Assembly: GCF_016765795.1 (NCBI RefSeq)
Contig: NZ_JAESVP010000012.1
Span: 20,823-84,822, forward strand
Reading direction: 5' to 3'
Length of the DNA stretch: 64,000 bases
Source: Fuscibacter oryzae
Lineage (GTDB): Bacteria > Pseudomonadota > Alphaproteobacteria > Rhodobacterales > Rhodobacteraceae
Shown: positions 10,047-20,423 of the stretch, piece after piece
Numbering within the stretch: the first letter of the stretch is position 1
Layout of the letters: every line of letters begins with the position of its first letter
Made by a program: the position numbers and the translations under genes
The notes under the pieces: generated by a model
The model's input: only the letters and a program-made list of their open reading frames with translations
The model's database searches: none
Told to the model about the DNA's origin: nothing

Positions 10047-11135
10047 TCACCCTTTATTCAAACCTTCAACCAGCGCGACCAGACGGTCGGTCGCATCCGG
10101 GCGGCCCTGCCCCAACGCATTCTGCGACATGTGCAGCGCCGCGCCCGGCTGGCCCAGAACCGAGGCCATGTGGTCCGCCAGCGTGGTGGCGTCAAGCGCC
10201 TTTTCCGGAATCAGCACCGCTGCCCCTGCGTCAACCAGCCCACGGGCATTGGCGGTCTGGTGGTCATCCATCGCGGCGGCAAAGGGGATCAGGATTGACG
10301 GCCGCCCGATGACCGAGATGTCCGCGACCGATGACGCACCCGAGCGGCTGATGACCAGTTGCGCCTCGGACAGCCGCCTTGGAATGTCGGCGAAGAAGGG
10401 CGCAACCTCGGCCACCACACCTGCGGCCTCATAGGCCGCGACCACGCGGTCATGGTCTTCGGGACGGGCTTGTTGGGCGATGCGCAGGTGGTGGCGCAGC
10501 CCTTCGGGCAGGCGGGCGATGGCATCGGGCACCACGTCCGACAGGATGCGCGCGCCCTGACTGCCGCCGATGATCACCACCGACATCGGGTAATCACCGG
10601 GCGGGATATAGGGTGCCCCTGCCCGTTCCAGCACCGCCGCGCGCACCGGGTTGCCCGTGTGCGTGCCGGTGACGCCAGCAGGCAAGGCGGTGGGCCATGT
10701 GCCGCAGGCCACGGCATCGACGCGGGGCGCAAAGCGGGTGTTCACCCGGCCCAGCACGCCGTTCTGTTCGTGGATCATCCGGGGGCGGCGCAAGAGCCAC
10801 GCCGCCGACAGCGCCGGGATCGACGGATAGCCGCCGAACCCCACCACCACCGCAGGCTTGTCACGCATCATGCCAAGGGTGGCGCCGAAAATGCCGCCCA
10901 GAATGCGGAAAGGCACGGCCAGTTTCGCCAGAACGCCACCACGGGCAAAGGTGGCGCTGTCGGTCACCACCACCTCTACCGCCTGCGGAAAGCCCCCGGC
11001 ATAGCGGGCACCCCGCGCATCGGTGGACAGCTTTACCCGCCAACCGCGCGCCAGCATCGCCTCGGCCAGCGCCTGTGCGGGAAACATGTGGCCGCCGGTT
11101 CCCCCGGCGGCGATCAGCAGCAGGGGGCCGGACAT
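10047..11135 (-). CDS. murG: Undecaprenyldiphospho-muramoylpentapeptide beta-N-acetylglucosaminyltransferase
   Basis: MurG converts lipid I to lipid II at the inner face of the membrane by adding GlcNAc (GT28 family). The protein has 362 residues. The N-terminal donor/acceptor loop [18 protein letters not shown] and the C-terminal UDP-GlcNAc loop [14 protein letters not shown] are visible, as is the [16 protein letters not shown] segment. The start ATG shares one base with the ftsW stop (TGATG). murC follows after 4 bases. Confidence 0.96.
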   Translation of the reverse strand: MSGPLLLIAAGGTGGHMFPAQALAEAMLARGWRVKLSTDARGARYAGGFPQAVEVVVTDSATFARGGVLAKLAVPFRILGGIFGATLGMMRDKPAVVVGFGGYPSIPALSAAWLLRRPRMIHEQNGVLGRVNTRFAPRVDAVACGTWPTALPAGVTGTHTGNPVRAAVLERAGAPYIPPGDYPMSVVIIGGSQGARILSDVVPDAIARLPEGLRHHLRIAQQARPEDHDRVVAAYEAAGVVAEVAPFFADIPRRLSEAQLVISRSGASSVADISVIGRPSILIPFAAAMDDHQTANARGLVDAGAAVLIPEKALDATTLADHMASVLGQPGAALHMSQNALGQGRPDATDRLVALVEGLNKG

Positions 11136-12301
11136 CAGCGCCCCCGCCGGCCGAATATATCGCCGAACTGACCCTGCGGGCGCGTGCGAGTCATCGCCAG
11201 CAGCATTCCCACCGTGATCCCGGCGGCAATAACCGACGAACCGCCATAGCTGACGAAGGGCAGCGTCATCCCCTTTGCTGGCAACAGTCGCACCGCCACC
11301 CCCATGTTGATCATGGCCTGCACACCAAACACGCAGGCCAACCCTGTGCCTGCCAGACGGGTGAACGGATCACGCTCCCGCGTCAGACGGTACAGCGAGC
11401 GCACGACGATGGCGGCGTAAAGCGCCAGGATGATCAGCACCAGAATCAGGCCATATTCTTCGGCGGCAACGGCGATGATAAAGTCGGTATGGGCATCGGG
11501 CAGCGTCCATTTCACCTGCCCCTCGCCCACGCCAACCCCGAAAAAGCCGCCCTCTTGAATGGCGTTGGTGGCATAGCCGATCTGGCTGCGCGGATCGACC
11601 TCTGACGCCAGATAGCCGTTGATCCGGCGCGCAACGTGTTCCGAGGCGTTATAGGCGAACACTCCGCCCATGCTGAATGCCGCGATGACCGAGGCCAGCA
11701 GCAGCATCGGCGCGCCGGCCACGAAATAGATGACGCCCCAGCCGAAAAGCACCAGCATCGCCTGACCAAAGTCGGGTTGCAGCGCCAGCATCAGCACGAT
11801 CGACACGCAAAGCCCGAAGGAAATTGCCTTGCCCGGCGGGCCGTTCAGATCGCCCGAGGCCGCGATCAGCCAGGCCGTGACAACGATGAAACCGGGCTTG
11901 AGAAACTCGGAAGGCTGGAACGAGGCGAAGCCCAGCGAAAACCAGCGCACCGCGCCCTTACCGAAGTCGGTGCCGAATGCCGGCAGCAGGACCAGCGACA
12001 GGAACGACAGCAGAAAGCCGATCACCCCGATCCGCCGCACCATTTCGGGCGACATCATCGAAAAGGCGACCATGGCGACCATGGCCAGCGCACCGAAAAC
12101 CGCCTGCCGCTGGACATAGTGATAGGGGTCAAGGCCGTTACGTTCGGCCAGCGGCACCGACGCGGCCAGCCCCAAGAGTAACCCGATGGCAAACAGGACA
12201 AGGATCGCCGTCAGCGTCCACTTGTCGATTGTCCGCCACCAGCGTGGAAGCACCGGCTCTGCCACCCGTGCGGGCATAGAGCCATGAACCATTTCCGTCA
12301 T
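11135..12301 (-). CDS. ftsW: Peptidoglycan glycosyltransferase / lipid II polymerase FtsW
   Basis: FtsW is the SEDS-family septal peptidoglycan polymerase. From the ATG at 12301 it has 388 residues with about ten membrane helices. The conserved extracellular signature with its catalytic acid is present ([17 protein letters not shown]), as is the C-terminal [18 protein letters not shown] motif. A longer in-frame extension to 12427 would translate the upstream spacer and is rejected. The gap to murD is 210 bp and contains a palindromic repeat, so ftsW may start a new transcript. It is coupled to murG by a TGATG overlap. Confidence 0.93.
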   Translation of the reverse strand: MTEMVHGSMPARVAEPVLPRWWRTIDKWTLTAILVLFAIGLLLGLAASVPLAERNGLDPYHYVQRQAVFGALAMVAMVAFSMMSPEMVRRIGVIGFLLSFLSLVLLPAFGTDFGKGAVRWFSLGFASFQPSEFLKPGFIVVTAWLIAASGDLNGPPGKAISFGLCVSIVLMLALQPDFGQAMLVLFGWGVIYFVAGAPMLLLASVIAAFSMGGVFAYNASEHVARRINGYLASEVDPRSQIGYATNAIQEGGFFGVGVGEGQVKWTLPDAHTDFIIAVAAEEYGLILVLIILALYAAIVVRSLYRLTRERDPFTRLAGTGLACVFGVQAMINMGVAVRLLPAKGMTLPFVSYGGSSVIAAGITVGMLLAMTRTRPQGQFGDIFGRRGR

Positions 12302-12445
12302 GGGAACCGCCTGTCTGTCGTCTGCTCTGCCAAACGTCCGGGTTGGCCCCGGATCGTATGGGAATCTTAGCCAAGATGCCCTGCAAAGGCCAGTCAAAAC
12401 ATAGGTGGCCTTTTGGGCCCGATGCACTGAAACGCACCGTCGGCA

Positions 12446-12493
12446 GCGGGGGTTTCACACCCCCGCACCCCCGTGGAGTATTTGCAGAAGGGC
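12446..12493. repeat. Intergenic palindromic element, copy 1 (murD-ftsW spacer)
   Basis: On the plus strand it reads GGGGG-TTTCACA-CCCCC, then GCACCCCCGTGG, then AGTATTT and a purine-rich tail (GCAGAAGGGCAAATG). Seven further copies with the same plan lie in this window. Here it sits just beyond the murD stop and could fold as a hairpin that ends or attenuates the murD transcript. Confidence 0.75.
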
Positions 12494-12511
12494 AAATGAA
12501 TGCGGGCCGCC

Positions 12512-13912
12512 TTATCCGATCAGGGCGCGCACCCTTGCCGTGAAATCCTCGCCCCGCTTTTCGAAGTTGGGGTATTGGTCGAAGCTGGCGGCGGCGGGGG
12601 CCAGCAGAACGACCTCGCCCGCCTCGGCCTCTTCGCCCGCGCGGGCAACGGCGCGGTCCATCGTTTCGCAAATCTCATGCGGAGTGTCGCCCAGTTGCAG
12701 GGCGAAATCGCGGGCGGAATGGCCGATCAGATAGGCTTTGACGACCGAGCCGAGGAAGGGTTGCAGCGCGGCGATGCCGCCATCCTTACCCATGCCACCC
12801 GCGATCCAGCGGATTTTTCCGAAGGCCTGCAAGGCTTTGGCGGCACTGTCCACATTCGTGGCCTTGGAGTCATTGATGAACCGCACCCCGACCCTTTCGC
12901 CCACCAATTGGCTGCGATGGGGCAGGCCCGCAAAGCTGTGAAAGGCGCCCTCGATCAGCCTTGGCGCGATACCAAGGCTGCGGCAGGCAGCATAGGCGGC
13001 GCAGGCGTTCTGGTGGTTATGGGCACCCGGCAGGCCCGCCACCCCGCGCAGGTCGATGGAAGCCATCTGCTTGCCCTTGCGCCATTCGGCCAGAAACCCC
13101 TTGCGGGCAAAGACCGACCAGCCGAATCCTTCCAGCTTTTGCCCCGAAGAGATGCGGATCACCCGGTCATCCTGCGGCCCTTCGGCCATCTGGTTTGCCA
13201 GATACCGCCCCTCGACCTCATCCACACCAATCACGGCGCGGTCCGGCCCGCCTTCGGCGAACAGACGCCGTTTAGCCGCGAAATAGCCGCCCATGCCGTT
13301 ATGCCGGTCCAGATGATCGGGCGACAGGTTGGTGAAAACCGCGATATCGGGCGTCAAATGCCGAGCAAGGTCGGTCTGATAGCTGGAAAGCTCCAGCACC
13401 ACCACCTCGCCATCCTGTGGCGGGTCGATGGACAGTACGCCCTTGCCGATGTTGCCCGCCATCTGGGTGGGGCGGCCCGCAACCTCCAGAATATGGTGGA
13501 TCAGCGCAGTGGTGGTCGATTTGCCGTTTGAGCCGGTGACGCAGATCACCCGCGGCGTGGTCTCATAATCATCCCAGTCGGGGGTGGCATAGCTGCGAAA
13601 GAACAGGCCGATGTCGTTATCGACCGGAATGCCCGCCTCCAGCGCGCGGGCGATGACCTTGTTCGGCTGGGGGTAAAGGTGGGGAATACCGGGCGAGGTG
13701 ACAAGGCAGGCCACGCCCTCAAAAGCGCCGTTGCGGGTAAGATCGGTGCAGGCAAACCCTTCAGCCTCGGCCTTGGCGCGCGCCTCGGGGCTGTCGTCCC
13801 ACAACAGCGGCTCTGCCCCGCCGGCTTGCAAAGCCCGCGCCGTGGCAAGGCCCGACCGCCCGAGCCCCAGCACCGCCACCTTCGCCCCCTTGAACCCCTG
13901 AACCGGAATCAT
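12512..13912 (-). CDS. murD: UDP-N-acetylmuramoyl-L-alanine--D-glutamate ligase
   Basis: MurD is the Mur ligase that adds D-Glu to UDP-MurNAc-L-Ala. The protein has 466 residues. It has an N-terminal Rossmann-like domain ([18 protein letters not shown]), the ATP loop TGSNGKSTT at about residues 126-134, and the C-terminal [15 protein letters not shown] region. In this genome murD is the first dcw gene of the block. The usual partners upstream (ftsI, murE, murF, mraY) are not here. The upstream neighbour is an unrelated membrane protein 57 bp away on the same strand. Confidence 0.96.
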   Translation of the reverse strand: MIPVQGFKGAKVAVLGLGRSGLATARALQAGGAEPLLWDDSPEARAKAEAEGFACTDLTRNGAFEGVACLVTSPGIPHLYPQPNKVIARALEAGIPVDNDIGLFFRSYATPDWDDYETTPRVICVTGSNGKSTTTALIHHILEVAGRPTQMAGNIGKGVLSIDPPQDGEVVVLELSSYQTDLARHLTPDIAVFTNLSPDHLDRHNGMGGYFAAKRRLFAEGGPDRAVIGVDEVEGRYLANQMAEGPQDDRVIRISSGQKLEGFGWSVFARKGFLAEWRKGKQMASIDLRGVAGLPGAHNHQNACAAYAACRSLGIAPRLIEGAFHSFAGLPHRSQLVGERVGVRFINDSKATNVDSAAKALQAFGKIRWIAGGMGKDGGIAALQPFLGSVVKAYLIGHSARDFALQLGDTPHEICETMDRAVARAGEEAEAGEVVLLAPAAASFDQYPNFEKRGEDFTARVRALIG

Positions 13913-13969
13913 GCCTGCCCCCTTGGCTGTTGCCCAAGGGATAGGAGAGTGGGGCGGAAAGGGGAAGGC

Positions 13970-14890
13970 TTACGAGGGATCTGGCTGGAACCCGCAAGCT
14001 TTCGCATCCACGGTCATGGTCGCATAGGGCGCACCCTTTTGATCCTCGATGTCCATGACGAATGCTGCGCCCGCCTTGACCAGCACAGCGGTAGGCGTTT
14101 CTCCGCACATCTTGTTGACCAGCCCCCCGCGAAGCCATTGGGGATACCTGTCGGCAGGGCGGTCCGCGACATAGCGAAAATGCACCGCCTTGTCGCGCAA
14201 CTCAACAGCGACAACCATCACCCCTTCGCCCTGCTGGCGCGGAAGCTGCACCTTATCGACCACTTTCCTCAGGCGAAAACGCAGGAAATCCCCCTTCAGC
14301 TTGTCGTCCACATTCGCCTGTGCCACCCGCTTGGCCTGTTCTTCCTGCACATAATTGTTGAGCGCCACACTCAACACCAACAGAAATCCCCCGACGAATA
14401 CGCCCATCTCGCCCGTAAGTAGCGATCTGTTTCCGACCCGCCGCAGCGCCGGGTCACCCTTGGACCGCTTGAAGGTCAGGATCAGCGACAAAAGCGGCAC
14501 CAGACACAGCAGCGCGAGATTGCCGTGCCCGAAGGCATCCCGCGAACGGGCTGCGGCAAGACGAACCGTAATGAAGCCGAATACCAAAAGACCCGCGGCC
14601 TGCATCGCCGGGGCGGCCCAATAGTATTCGCCCACCAGCGAGGGAACCGTCACCTGCATAGCGATATGGCCGACCTGAGCCAGCGCCAGCACCAGCGCTG
14701 CCTTGATCGCAAAATAGGGCGCGCGCGTGATGCCTGTTGCCCCTTGCGGCATCAGCCACCCCACAACCCCGCCCGCCAAGATGATCAGCCAGGACAGCAG
14801 AGCGAGTTGGGTCAGCGACAGATCGAAATATCGCAGCGCGAAATCTTCCAGCAAACCCAAACCCCAGAAAAGATTCAATCTCTCTGGCAC
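13970..14890 (-). CDS. Multi-pass membrane protein of unknown function
   Basis: I do not recognise this protein. It has roughly 306 residues: about five hydrophobic segments in the first 190 residues, then a soluble C-terminal domain of about 115 residues that starts after [12 protein letters not shown] and contains two Cys ([14 protein letters not shown]). The start is uncertain. The apparent upstream ATG lies inside the terminator of the tRNA-Ala gene, so it is unlikely. GTG at 14890 or TTG at 14878 (after AGAGAGA) are better. It sits between a tRNA and murD, where dcw genes would normally be, and may be a local insertion. Confidence 0.6.
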   Translation of the reverse strand: MPERLNLFWGLGLLEDFALRYFDLSLTQLALLSWLIILAGGVVGWLMPQGATGITRAPYFAIKAALVLALAQVGHIAMQVTVPSLVGEYYWAAPAMQAAGLLVFGFITVRLAAARSRDAFGHGNLALLCLVPLLSLILTFKRSKGDPALRRVGNRSLLTGEMGVFVGGFLLVLSVALNNYVQEEQAKRVAQANVDDKLKGDFLRFRLRKVVDKVQLPRQQGEGVMVVAVELRDKAVHFRYVADRPADRYPQWLRGGLVNKMCGETPTAVLVKAGAAFVMDIEDQKGAPYATMTVDAKACGFQPDPS

Positions 14891-14920
14891 CTTGCACGGC
14901 CGGGGTGATGGTGAGCAACA

Positions 14921-14943
14921 AAAAAGGCCGCCCATGGCGGCCC
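14921..14943 (-). terminator. Terminator after tRNA-Ala
   Basis: On the minus strand a GGCCGCC/GGGCGGCC hairpin with a two-base AT loop is followed directly by six T residues. It starts about 17 bases after the tRNA 3' end. It also shows that the ATG within it is not the start of the downstream membrane protein. Confidence 0.85.
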
Positions 14944-14960
14944 GATTTCAGGAAGGTCTT

Positions 14961-15036
<76 letters not shown>

Positions 15037-15111
15037 AATGACCTTCTGGGCGCTGATTTGGCGGAAGGCAGGGCGAATGTCAAGGTGGCCACCGGGTGCC
15101 GCCTGCGGGTT

Positions 15112-15561
15112 TCATGCCAAAGACTGGCGCACGAAGGCCAGAATGTCGCGGGCGGGGCGGGCTCCGGCAAGGCGGGCGACCTCTCGGCCGTTGCGGTAAA
15201 GGATCAGGGCCGGAATGCCTTGAATACGGGCGCGGGATGCGATTTCGGGGTGGTCTTCGGTGTTCAGCTTGGCCAAGCGCACGGCAGGGGCCAGTTCGGC
15301 GGCGGCCTTCTTGAACTCGGGCGCCATAGACCGGCAGGGGCCGCACCAGGGCGCCCAGTAATCGACCAGCAGCGGCAGGTCATCGCCCTGCACCGCCTTG
15401 TCATGCGACAGGCGATCCAGCTCGAACACGCGGCCATCGGCCAAGGGGTCGCCGCAATGGCCACATTTCGGCCCCTGCGCCAGACGGTCGGCGGGAACCC
15501 GGTTCATCTGGCCACAGGTGGCGCAGCAAAGTTTGACGGCAGATCTGGTCTGGGTGGACAT
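15112..15561 (-). CDS. trxC: Thioredoxin TrxC (thioredoxin 2)
   Basis: This is a cytoplasmic disulfide reductase of the TrxC type. The protein has 149 residues. An N-terminal zinc ribbon is formed by C13-x2-C16 and C33-x2-C36, and the thioredoxin domain carries the active site WCGPC at C73 and C76. The conserved cis-Pro region ([13 protein letters not shown]) follows. The zinc ribbon separates TrxC from TrxA. TrxC is often linked to oxidative stress, but no operator is visible here. It lies alone between tRNA-Ala and a DUF3775 gene, all on the minus strand. Confidence 0.93.
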   Translation of the reverse strand: MSTQTRSAVKLCCATCGQMNRVPADRLAQGPKCGHCGDPLADGRVFELDRLSHDKAVQGDDLPLLVDYWAPWCGPCRSMAPEFKKAAAELAPAVRLAKLNTEDHPEIASRARIQGIPALILYRNGREVARLAGARPARDILAFVRQSLA

Positions 15562-15620
15562 GGCGCCCTCATATTCCGGTTTCGGAATAGATGTGCTGCC
15601 GCCCTGTCCGCCACAAGGGG

Positions 15621-15950
15621 CTAAAGCGCACCATCCTCGATCTCGCTGACGTCATAGCCCATGGCTTCCAGCCCCGCCTCCAGGTTTTCGACCAGATGGG
15701 GCATTCCCATCAGGTAATCCTCGGTCGGGGTGGTCGCCTCGGCATAGGCCGTGGCCAGCGCCTCTGCGAAATCCTCGGCTTCGAACGCGCCGCGCCCAAC
15801 CCAGGCCAGCGCCGTCAGGCTGGCCTTTTCGTCATCGTTCAGGTCGGCGATGAACTGCCGCAGTTGCAGCTTCATCGCATCGCCCTCACGGGCCATGACG
15901 ATGATTTCACCAACGGTGGACGGGGCAATCTCTAGGTCTTGAACGGGCAT
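15621..15950 (-). CDS. DUF3775 domain-containing protein
   Basis: A small acidic cytoplasmic protein of 109 residues that fits DUF3775: an N-terminal helix with [15 protein letters not shown], the central [18 protein letters not shown], and the C-terminal [19 protein letters not shown]. Function is unknown. There is no signal peptide or membrane segment. It lies 59 bp upstream of trxC on the same strand and may share a transcript. Family assignment is from memory of the motif pattern. Confidence 0.75.
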   Translation of the reverse strand: MPVQDLEIAPSTVGEIIVMAREGDAMKLQLRQFIADLNDDEKASLTALAWVGRGAFEAEDFAEALATAYAEATTPTEDYLMGMPHLVENLEAGLEAMGYDVSEIEDGAL

Positions 15951-16000
15951 GGGAACCTCCTGTGTCCACTGTCGCGCCGTTCGCGCGGCAGGGCAAGGGA

Positions 16001-16315
16001 TCAGGTAAGCGCAAACAGCGCGCCATAGGCGATCGATCCGGCCAAAGTGGCCGCCACAACTGACCGGGTGGCGGCAAAAACGGCCAGAACCGCCACGGTG
16101 CCGCCCGCCAAAGGCAGGGGCATGCCGCCCTGCACCATCGGCAGGACCGAGGCGGTGAACAGCGTGGCAATCGCCGCCGGGCCTGTCGCGGCGAGGAAGC
16201 GCGACAAGAGGCCCCCTTCGGGCATGGCCGACAGGTCGGCGCGGGTGGGCAGCACGCGGAAAGCCCAGGTGAATGCGCCGACCATCAGCGCAAGGGTCAG
16301 GATCTCAGCGCGCAT
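16001..16315 (-). CDS. azlD: Branched-chain amino acid exporter small subunit AzlD
   Basis: AzlD is the small membrane subunit of the AzlCD (BrnFE-like) exporter for branched-chain amino acids or analogues. The protein has 104 residues with four hydrophobic segments. It has the family pattern of TWAFRVLPTRADL in the first half and ATRSVVAATLAGSIAYG in the second. It overlaps azlC by 11 bases, the usual coupled arrangement. The exact substrate cannot be read from sequence. Confidence 0.85.
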   Translation of the reverse strand: MRAEILTLALMVGAFTWAFRVLPTRADLSAMPEGGLLSRFLAATGPAAIATLFTASVLPMVQGGMPLPLAGGTVAVLAVFAATRSVVAATLAGSIAYGALFALT

Positions 16316-17009
16316 CGGCGGCCTTTCGCGGCGCCAACCCCGTCAGCGCCCCTGCGATCATGCCCGCAAGGATGCCCGCCGTGCCCGACCACACCAGCGT
16401 CACGCCCACCGTCGCCAGCACTGCCACCACAATCGCGGGCAGTTGGGCGCGCGACAGGATCGACAAGAGCAACGACAGGAACAGGGCGGGCAGCATGAAA
16501 CCAAGACCCGCCTCGACCGCGGGCCAGCTTTTCAGCGCCCCACCCCCGGCCCAAGCCCCCAAGGCGGTTCCTGACAGCCACGAGGCATAGGCGACCATGG
16601 CAAGGCCGAACATGAAAGGTTCCGAAAACCTGCGCCCACGCGCCAGTTGGCCAAGGGCCGCGCCGAACACCTCATCCGTCAGGCCAAAGGCCCAGACCCA
16701 CGACCAGCGGCGGCGCGCGTGCGGCCCCGCCCGCTTCATCAGCGAGGGGCCGTAAAGCACATGGCGCAGGTTCATGGCAATCAGCGTGAAGGCGGACACC
16801 AGCAGCGGGGCGCCAGAGGTGATCAGCGCCAGCGTCAGAAACTGCGCCGCCCCGGCATAGATAATCAGCGACAGGCCAAACGCTTCGATACCAGACATGC
16901 CATGGCCGGTGGCGGCGACACCAAAGGCGAAGGCAATGGGGAAATAGCCAAGGGCGATCGGAATCGCCGCCATCAGGCCATCGGCAACGGTTGAAGAACT
17001 ATCACGCAT
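16305..17009 (-). CDS. azlC: Branched-chain amino acid exporter large subunit AzlC
   Basis: AzlC is the main permease subunit of the AzlCD exporter. From ATG at 17009 it has 234 residues and about seven membrane segments. It carries AzlC-family features: AIPIALGYFPIAFAFGV near the start, the YAGAAQFLTLALI segment and NLRHVLYGPSL. A longer frame to 17057 would run into the gcv terminator region. It overlaps azlD by 11 bases. Confidence 0.88.
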   Translation of the reverse strand: MRDSSSTVADGLMAAIPIALGYFPIAFAFGVAATGHGMSGIEAFGLSLIIYAGAAQFLTLALITSGAPLLVSAFTLIAMNLRHVLYGPSLMKRAGPHARRRWSWVWAFGLTDEVFGAALGQLARGRRFSEPFMFGLAMVAYASWLSGTALGAWAGGGALKSWPAVEAGLGFMLPALFLSLLLSILSRAQLPAIVVAVLATVGVTLVWSGTAGILAGMIAGALTGLAPRKAADAR

Positions 17010-17082
17010 GGTCGGGCGACGTTGGCAGAGGTTGCGGGCAACCGCAAGGTCAGGCACCGCCCGAAGGTCCGCGAATAAATTT

Positions 17083-17110
17083 GGCCCCGGCGACAGGTCG
17101 CGCCGGGGCC
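17083..17110 (-). terminator. Terminator after gcvP
   Basis: A perfect 10-bp stem GGCCCCGGCG/CGCCGGGGCC with an 8-base loop, followed on the minus strand by AAATTTATT. It starts 6 bases beyond the gcvP stop and should end the gcv operon. Confidence 0.8.
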
Positions 17111-17116
17111 AGATGG

Positions 17117-19963
17117 TTACTCCGCCGCCTGCATATAGCTTTCCACCGGCGGGCAGATGCAGGTCAGGTTGCGGTCGCCCCAGACGTTATCGACGCGGCC
17201 CACGGGCGGCCAATACTTGTCCACCCGGAAAGCTCCGGGCGGAAAGCAGCCCTGTTCGCGGCTATATTTGCGGTCCCAATCGGCCACCAGATCGTTGACC
17301 GTATGGGGCGCGTGGCGCAGCGGGCTGTCCTCGGGCGAAATCTCGCCCGCCTCGACCGATTTGATCTCCTCTCGGATCGCCAGAAGGGCGGTGATGAAGC
17401 GGTCGATCTCGGCCTTGGTTTCGCTCTCGGTCGGCTCCACCATCAGGGTTCCCGCAACCGGCCAGCTCATCGTCGGCGCATGGAACCCGTTGTCGATCAG
17501 GCGTTTGGCGATGTCATCCACCGTCACGCCGAACTCGGCAAAGGGGCGGGTATCCAGGATACACTCATGCGCGACCCGGCCCTTGTTGCCCATGAACAGG
17601 ATCGGATAGGCGCCCTTCAACCGGCTGGCGATGTAGTTGGCGTTCAGGATCGCCACGCGCGTCGCCTGCGTCAGCCCCTCGCCGCCCATCATCAGGCAAT
17701 AGGCCCAAGAAATCAGCAGGATCGAGGCCGAGCCATAGGGCGCCGCCGAAACCGGGCCTTCGATGCCACCCGTCTCGGGGTGGCCGGGCAGGAAGGGTGC
17801 CAGATGCGCGCGCACGCCGATGGGGCCCATGCCGGGGCCGCCGCCGCCATGGGGGATGGCAAAGGTCTTGTGCAGGTTCAGGTGGCTGACATCGCCGCCA
17901 ATCTCACCCGGCTTCACCAGGCCAACCAGCGCATTCATGTTCGCGCCGTCGATATAGACTTGGCCGCCGTATTCATGGGTGATCTTGCAGACATCGCGCA
18001 CCGTCTCCTCGAAAACCCCATGGGTCGAAGGATAGGTGATCATGCAGGCCGCCAGCTTGTCGCCCGCCTCTGCCGCCCGTGCCCGGAAATCGTCCAGATC
18101 CACGTCGCCGTTGGGCGAGGATTTGACGACCACCACCTCCATCCCCGCCATCTGAGCGCTGGCCGGGTTCGTGCCATGGGCCGAAACCGGAATAAGGCAG
18201 ATGTTGCGATGGGTATCGCCCCGCGCGCGGTGATAGGCCTGAATGGTCAGCAGGCCCGCATATTCCCCCTGCGCGCCGGAATTGGGCTGCATGGAAAAGG
18301 CGTCATAGCCGGTGATCTCACATAGCTTCGCCTGCAAATCCTCAATCGCCTCGCGGTAGCCAAGCGCCTGATCCGGCGGCACAAAGGGGTGCAGGCTGCC
18401 GAATTCGGGCCAGGTGATCGGCATCATCTCCGCCGCCGCGTTCAGCTTCATCGTGCAAGACCCCAGCGGGATCATGGCGCGGTCCAGCGCAAGGTCACGG
18501 TCGGACAGGCGGCGCATATAGCGCATCATCTCGGACTCGGCCCGGTTCATGTGGAAGACCGGATGGGTCAGATAGTCCGAAGTCCGCAGCATCGCCTCGG
18601 GGAAGCCGATTTCCGCCTTGGCGGGCGGGGCTGAATGGATGCCAAAGGCGCGCAGCACACGGTGCAGCACGTCTTCGTTGCTGGTTTCATCCAAGCTGAT
18701 GCCCACATGGTCAAGCCCGACCTTGCGGAAGTTCAAGCCCTCCAGCCGGGCTGCGGCCAGAATGCCCGCCTGCCCGACGCCGACCTCAACCGTGATGGTG
18801 TCAAAGAACGCCTTGGGTGGCAGGGTTGCCCCCGCATCGGTCAGCGCCTTGGCCAGACGGACGGTCAGCGAATGCACCCGCTCGGCAATCGCGCGCAGGC
18901 CCTTTGGCCCGTGGAAGACCGCATACATGGACGCCATGACGGCCAGCAGCGCCTGCGCCGTGCAGATGTTGCTGGTCGCCTTTTCGCGCCGGATATGCTG
19001 CTCGCGGGTCTGCAACGCCAGCCGGTAGGCCTTGTTGCCCCGCGCATCAATCGACACGCCGACAATCCGGCCGGGCATTGACCGCTTATGCTCATCCTTG
19101 CAGGCGAAAAACGCAGCATGCGGTCCGCCATAGCCCATCGGCACGCCGAAGCGCTGGCTGGACCCCACGGCCATATCGGCGCCCATCGCGCCCGGTTCCT
19201 TCAGCATCGTCAGCGCCAGAAGGTCGGTCGCCACCACCGCCACGGCCTTGGCGGCATGCAGCGCCTCGATCCACGGCGTCAGGTCGCGCACATGGCCCCA
19301 GGTGCCGGGATATTGAAAGATCGCGCCAAAGACCGCGCCCGCATCCATTTTGGCCGGATCGCCGACGATCACCTCAATCCCCAAAGGTTCGGCGCGAGTC
19401 TTGATCACTGCGGTGGTCTGGGGATGGCAGCTTTCATCGACGAAAAACGCCTTGGCCTTCGATTTCGCCACCCGCTCGGCCATGGTCATCGCCTCGGCCG
19501 CCGCCGTCGCCTCATCCAGCAGGCTTGCGTTCGCCACCGGCAGGCCGGTCAGGTCGGCCACCATGGTCTGATAGTTCAGCAGCGCCTCCAGCCGGCCTTG
19601 GGCAATCTCGGGCTGATAGGGCGTATAGGCGGTGTACCACGCCGGGTTTTCAAGAATGTTGCGCTGGATCGCAGGCGGGGTGACGGTGCCGTTATAGCCC
19701 TGCCCGATCAGGCTGGTCATCACCTTGTTCTTGGCCGCCACCTCGCGCATCCGCGCTAGCAGCTCATGTTCCGACAGGGGCGCCCAGCCCAAGGGCAGCG
19801 CCTGGCGGATCGACTGCGGCACCGTCTGGTCGATCAGATCGTCCAGCGAGATGACGCCGGTTGCGACCAGCATCTCCTCCATCTCGGACGGCGAGGGGCC
19901 GATGTGGCGGCGGTTGGCGAAATCATAGGGATCATAGTCGGTGGGTGTGAAGGTCATAGCCAT
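17117..19963 (-). CDS. gcvP: Glycine dehydrogenase (aminomethyl-transferring), P protein
   Basis: The P protein is the PLP enzyme that decarboxylates glycine and passes the aminomethyl group to the lipoyl arm of GcvH. The protein has 948 residues, the full fused length. The N-terminal half starts with the [15 protein letters not shown] motif. The C-terminal half carries the PLP lysine in [16 protein letters not shown] near residue 700. It is the last gene of gcvT-gcvH-gcvP, all under the upstream glycine riboswitch, and is closed by a strong terminator. The gap to gcvH is about 90 bp. A second ATG two codons in is an equally plausible start. Confidence 0.97.
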   Translation of the reverse strand: MAMTFTPTDYDPYDFANRRHIGPSPSEMEEMLVATGVISLDDLIDQTVPQSIRQALPLGWAPLSEHELLARMREVAAKNKVMTSLIGQGYNGTVTPPAIQRNILENPAWYTAYTPYQPEIAQGRLEALLNYQTMVADLTGLPVANASLLDEATAAAEAMTMAERVAKSKAKAFFVDESCHPQTTAVIKTRAEPLGIEVIVGDPAKMDAGAVFGAIFQYPGTWGHVRDLTPWIEALHAAKAVAVVATDLLALTMLKEPGAMGADMAVGSSQRFGVPMGYGGPHAAFFACKDEHKRSMPGRIVGVSIDARGNKAYRLALQTREQHIRREKATSNICTAQALLAVMASMYAVFHGPKGLRAIAERVHSLTVRLAKALTDAGATLPPKAFFDTITVEVGVGQAGILAAARLEGLNFRKVGLDHVGISLDETSNEDVLHRVLRAFGIHSAPPAKAEIGFPEAMLRTSDYLTHPVFHMNRAESEMMRYMRRLSDRDLALDRAMIPLGSCTMKLNAAAEMMPITWPEFGSLHPFVPPDQALGYREAIEDLQAKLCEITGYDAFSMQPNSGAQGEYAGLLTIQAYHRARGDTHRNICLIPVSAHGTNPASAQMAGMEVVVVKSSPNGDVDLDDFRARAAEAGDKLAACMITYPSTHGVFEETVRDVCKITHEYGGQVYIDGANMNALVGLVKPGEIGGDVSHLNLHKTFAIPHGGGGPGMGPIGVRAHLAPFLPGHPETGGIEGPVSAAPYGSASILLISWAYCLMMGGEGLTQATRVAILNANYIASRLKGAYPILFMGNKGRVAHECILDTRPFAEFGVTVDDIAKRLIDNGFHAPTMSWPVAGTLMVEPTESETKAEIDRFITALLAIREEIKSVEAGEISPEDSPLRHAPHTVNDLVADWDRKYSREQGCFPPGAFRVDKYWPPVGRVDNVWGDRNLTCICPPVESYMQAAE

Positions 19964-20054
19964 ACCTCAGGACATGAGTGGGCAAACCCCAAAGGGGGCC
20001 TGCAATGCGCTTCCTAGAAAACTGCCCGGAGCCTTGGGCATCCGGGCCGGATCA

Positions 20055-20414
20055 TCAGGCGATGAAATCCTTGTATTCATCCTCGTCCATGAAATCGTCG
20101 AGGACCGACAGGTCATCCAGCTTCATCTTGAAGAACCAGGCGGCACCCAGCGGGTCTTCGTTCACCAGACCGGGGTTATCGACCAGCTTTTCGTTCACCG
20201 CGACAATCTCGCCATCGACCGGGGCCAGAATATCCGACGCGGCCTTGACGCTTTCGATCACGCTGATCTCATCGCCCGCCGCAACCACGGTTTCGGGTTC
20301 CGGCAGTTCGACAAACACCACATCGCCCAGCGCCTCGGACGCATGTTCGGTGATGCCGACAACGACCAGATCGCCCTCGACGCGCAGCCATTCGTGTTCC
20401 TTGGTGAATTTCAT
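20055..20414 (-). CDS. gcvH: Glycine cleavage system H protein
   Basis: GcvH is the lipoylated carrier that shuttles the aminomethyl intermediate between GcvP, GcvT and the L protein. The protein has 119 residues. The lipoyl lysine is K57 in VIESVKAASDI, within the barrel-sandwich fold. The N-terminal KFTKEHEWLRVEGD and the C-terminal end (DDFMDEDEYKDFIA) are typical. It starts 9 bases after gcvT. Confidence 0.97.
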   Translation of the reverse strand: MKFTKEHEWLRVEGDLVVVGITEHASEALGDVVFVELPEPETVVAAGDEISVIESVKAASDILAPVDGEIVAVNEKLVDNPGLVNEDPLGAAWFFKMKLDDLSVLDDFMDEDEYKDFIA

Positions 20415-20423
20415 CGGTTTCCC

